The notes beneath the pieces were generated by a model, which did no database searches, was not told the DNA's origin, and saw only the letters and a list, made by a program, of their open reading frames with translations. 64,000 nt of DNA from Pseudomonas reactans (GTDB lineage Bacteria; Pseudomonadota; Gammaproteobacteria; Pseudomonadales; Pseudomonadaceae), in assembly GCF_013385825.1 (NCBI RefSeq), contig NZ_JACAPG010000006.1:372001-436000 (forward strand), read 5' to 3'. Positions 63,905 to 64,000 of the stretch are shown here, in pieces; the first letter of the stretch is position 1; every line of letters begins with the position of its first letter. Position numbers and translations under genes: made by a program.

Positions 63905-64000
63905 GTGAGTGATTTGAGTCATATCCGCAATTTCTCCATCATCGCCCACATTGACCATGGTAAGTCGACGCTGGCCGATCGATTCATCCAGATGTGCGGC
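63905..64000 (+). CDS. lepA: Elongation factor 4 LepA (N-terminal fragment)
   Basis: The first 32 codons are present before the window ends. The start GTG (63905) gives [20 protein letters not shown] followed by [12 protein letters not shown]. That carries the G1 GTP-binding motif (AHIDHGKST), and the sequence is typical of LepA and distinct from EF-G and EF-Tu. LepA is a ribosome-associated GTPase. I remember lepA next to mucD in P. aeruginosa, so this neighbourhood may differ. Confidence 0.9.
   Translation, partial: MSDLSHIRNFSIIAHIDHGKSTLADRFIQMCG

Overview
The window is chromosomal DNA of a Pseudomonas of the P. fluorescens group. GC content is high apart from a few AT-rich islands. The evidence is the AapJQMP amino-acid importer, the hmgRABC tyrosine-catabolic cluster, Pseudomonas-type DUF3509 and YebG proteins, the valS-holC-pepA-lptFG block, and two families of fluorescens-type REP hairpins (cores GAGCTTGCTC and GCCGGCTTGCCGGC). 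No rRNA, tRNA, CRISPR array, transposase or prophage was seen. The window opens inside rhlB and closes inside lepA.

Layout. 1-5.5 kb: start of rhlB, a serine esterase and the aapJQMP operon behind a sigma-54 type promoter. 5.5-8.4 kb: a complete mqsRA toxin-antitoxin pair with a palindromic operator, then a GntR regulator coupled to a CynX/NimT-type permease. 8.4-16.2 kb: a chaperone-usher operon that encodes no classical fimbrillin but six DUF1120 proteins. These carry the hallmarks of donor-strand-exchange pilins, and one is a two-domain, adhesin-like protein. 16.5-18.2 kb: a receiver-Hpt protein and an RcsB-like regulator, divergent from the fimbrial operon, with no sensor kinase. 18.3-24.1 kb: small enzymes, a GIY-YIG protein, a GST-like protein, a siderophore receptor with a signalling domain, and a lipoprotein PBP4. 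24.1-29.7 kb: hmgR, hmgABC and an aromatic-acid permease. 29.7-40.1 kb: metabolic genes (a leucine dehydrogenase homologue lacking a catalytic lysine, an acetamidase/formamidase, a dienelactone hydrolase), yebG with an SOS box, psiE, the serine transport and deamination pair with its LysR regulator, and a ribosome-hibernation factor. 40.1-48.1 kb: an iron island with fecI-fecR-fecA on one strand, and a DUF3649-PepSY-DUF3325 operon followed by a second ECF sigma/FecR pair on the other. 48.2-52.5 kb: an AT-rich island with three divergent paralogues of a secreted, cysteine-containing protein resembling halovibrins. 52.5-64 kb: glutaredoxin, yejK, HU, rlmF, valS, a holC partner, holC, pepA, lptF, lptG and the start of lepA.

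Two regions stand out. The first is the fimbrial locus: DUF1120 subunits, an atypical PapD-like chaperone, an usher, and a divergent partial phosphorelay look like one self-contained surface-fibre system. The second is the secreted-protein trio: each gene has the same 18-bp inverted repeat (ACTGTTA-N4-TAACAGT) 57-83 bp before its start codon. The repeat also fits the LexA pattern CTGT-N8-ACAG, so the three toxin-like proteins may be co-regulated and DNA-damage inducible. The yebG SOS box 14 kb away is an internal comparison.

All calls come from reading the sequence and from memory of protein families. No alignment or database search was run.
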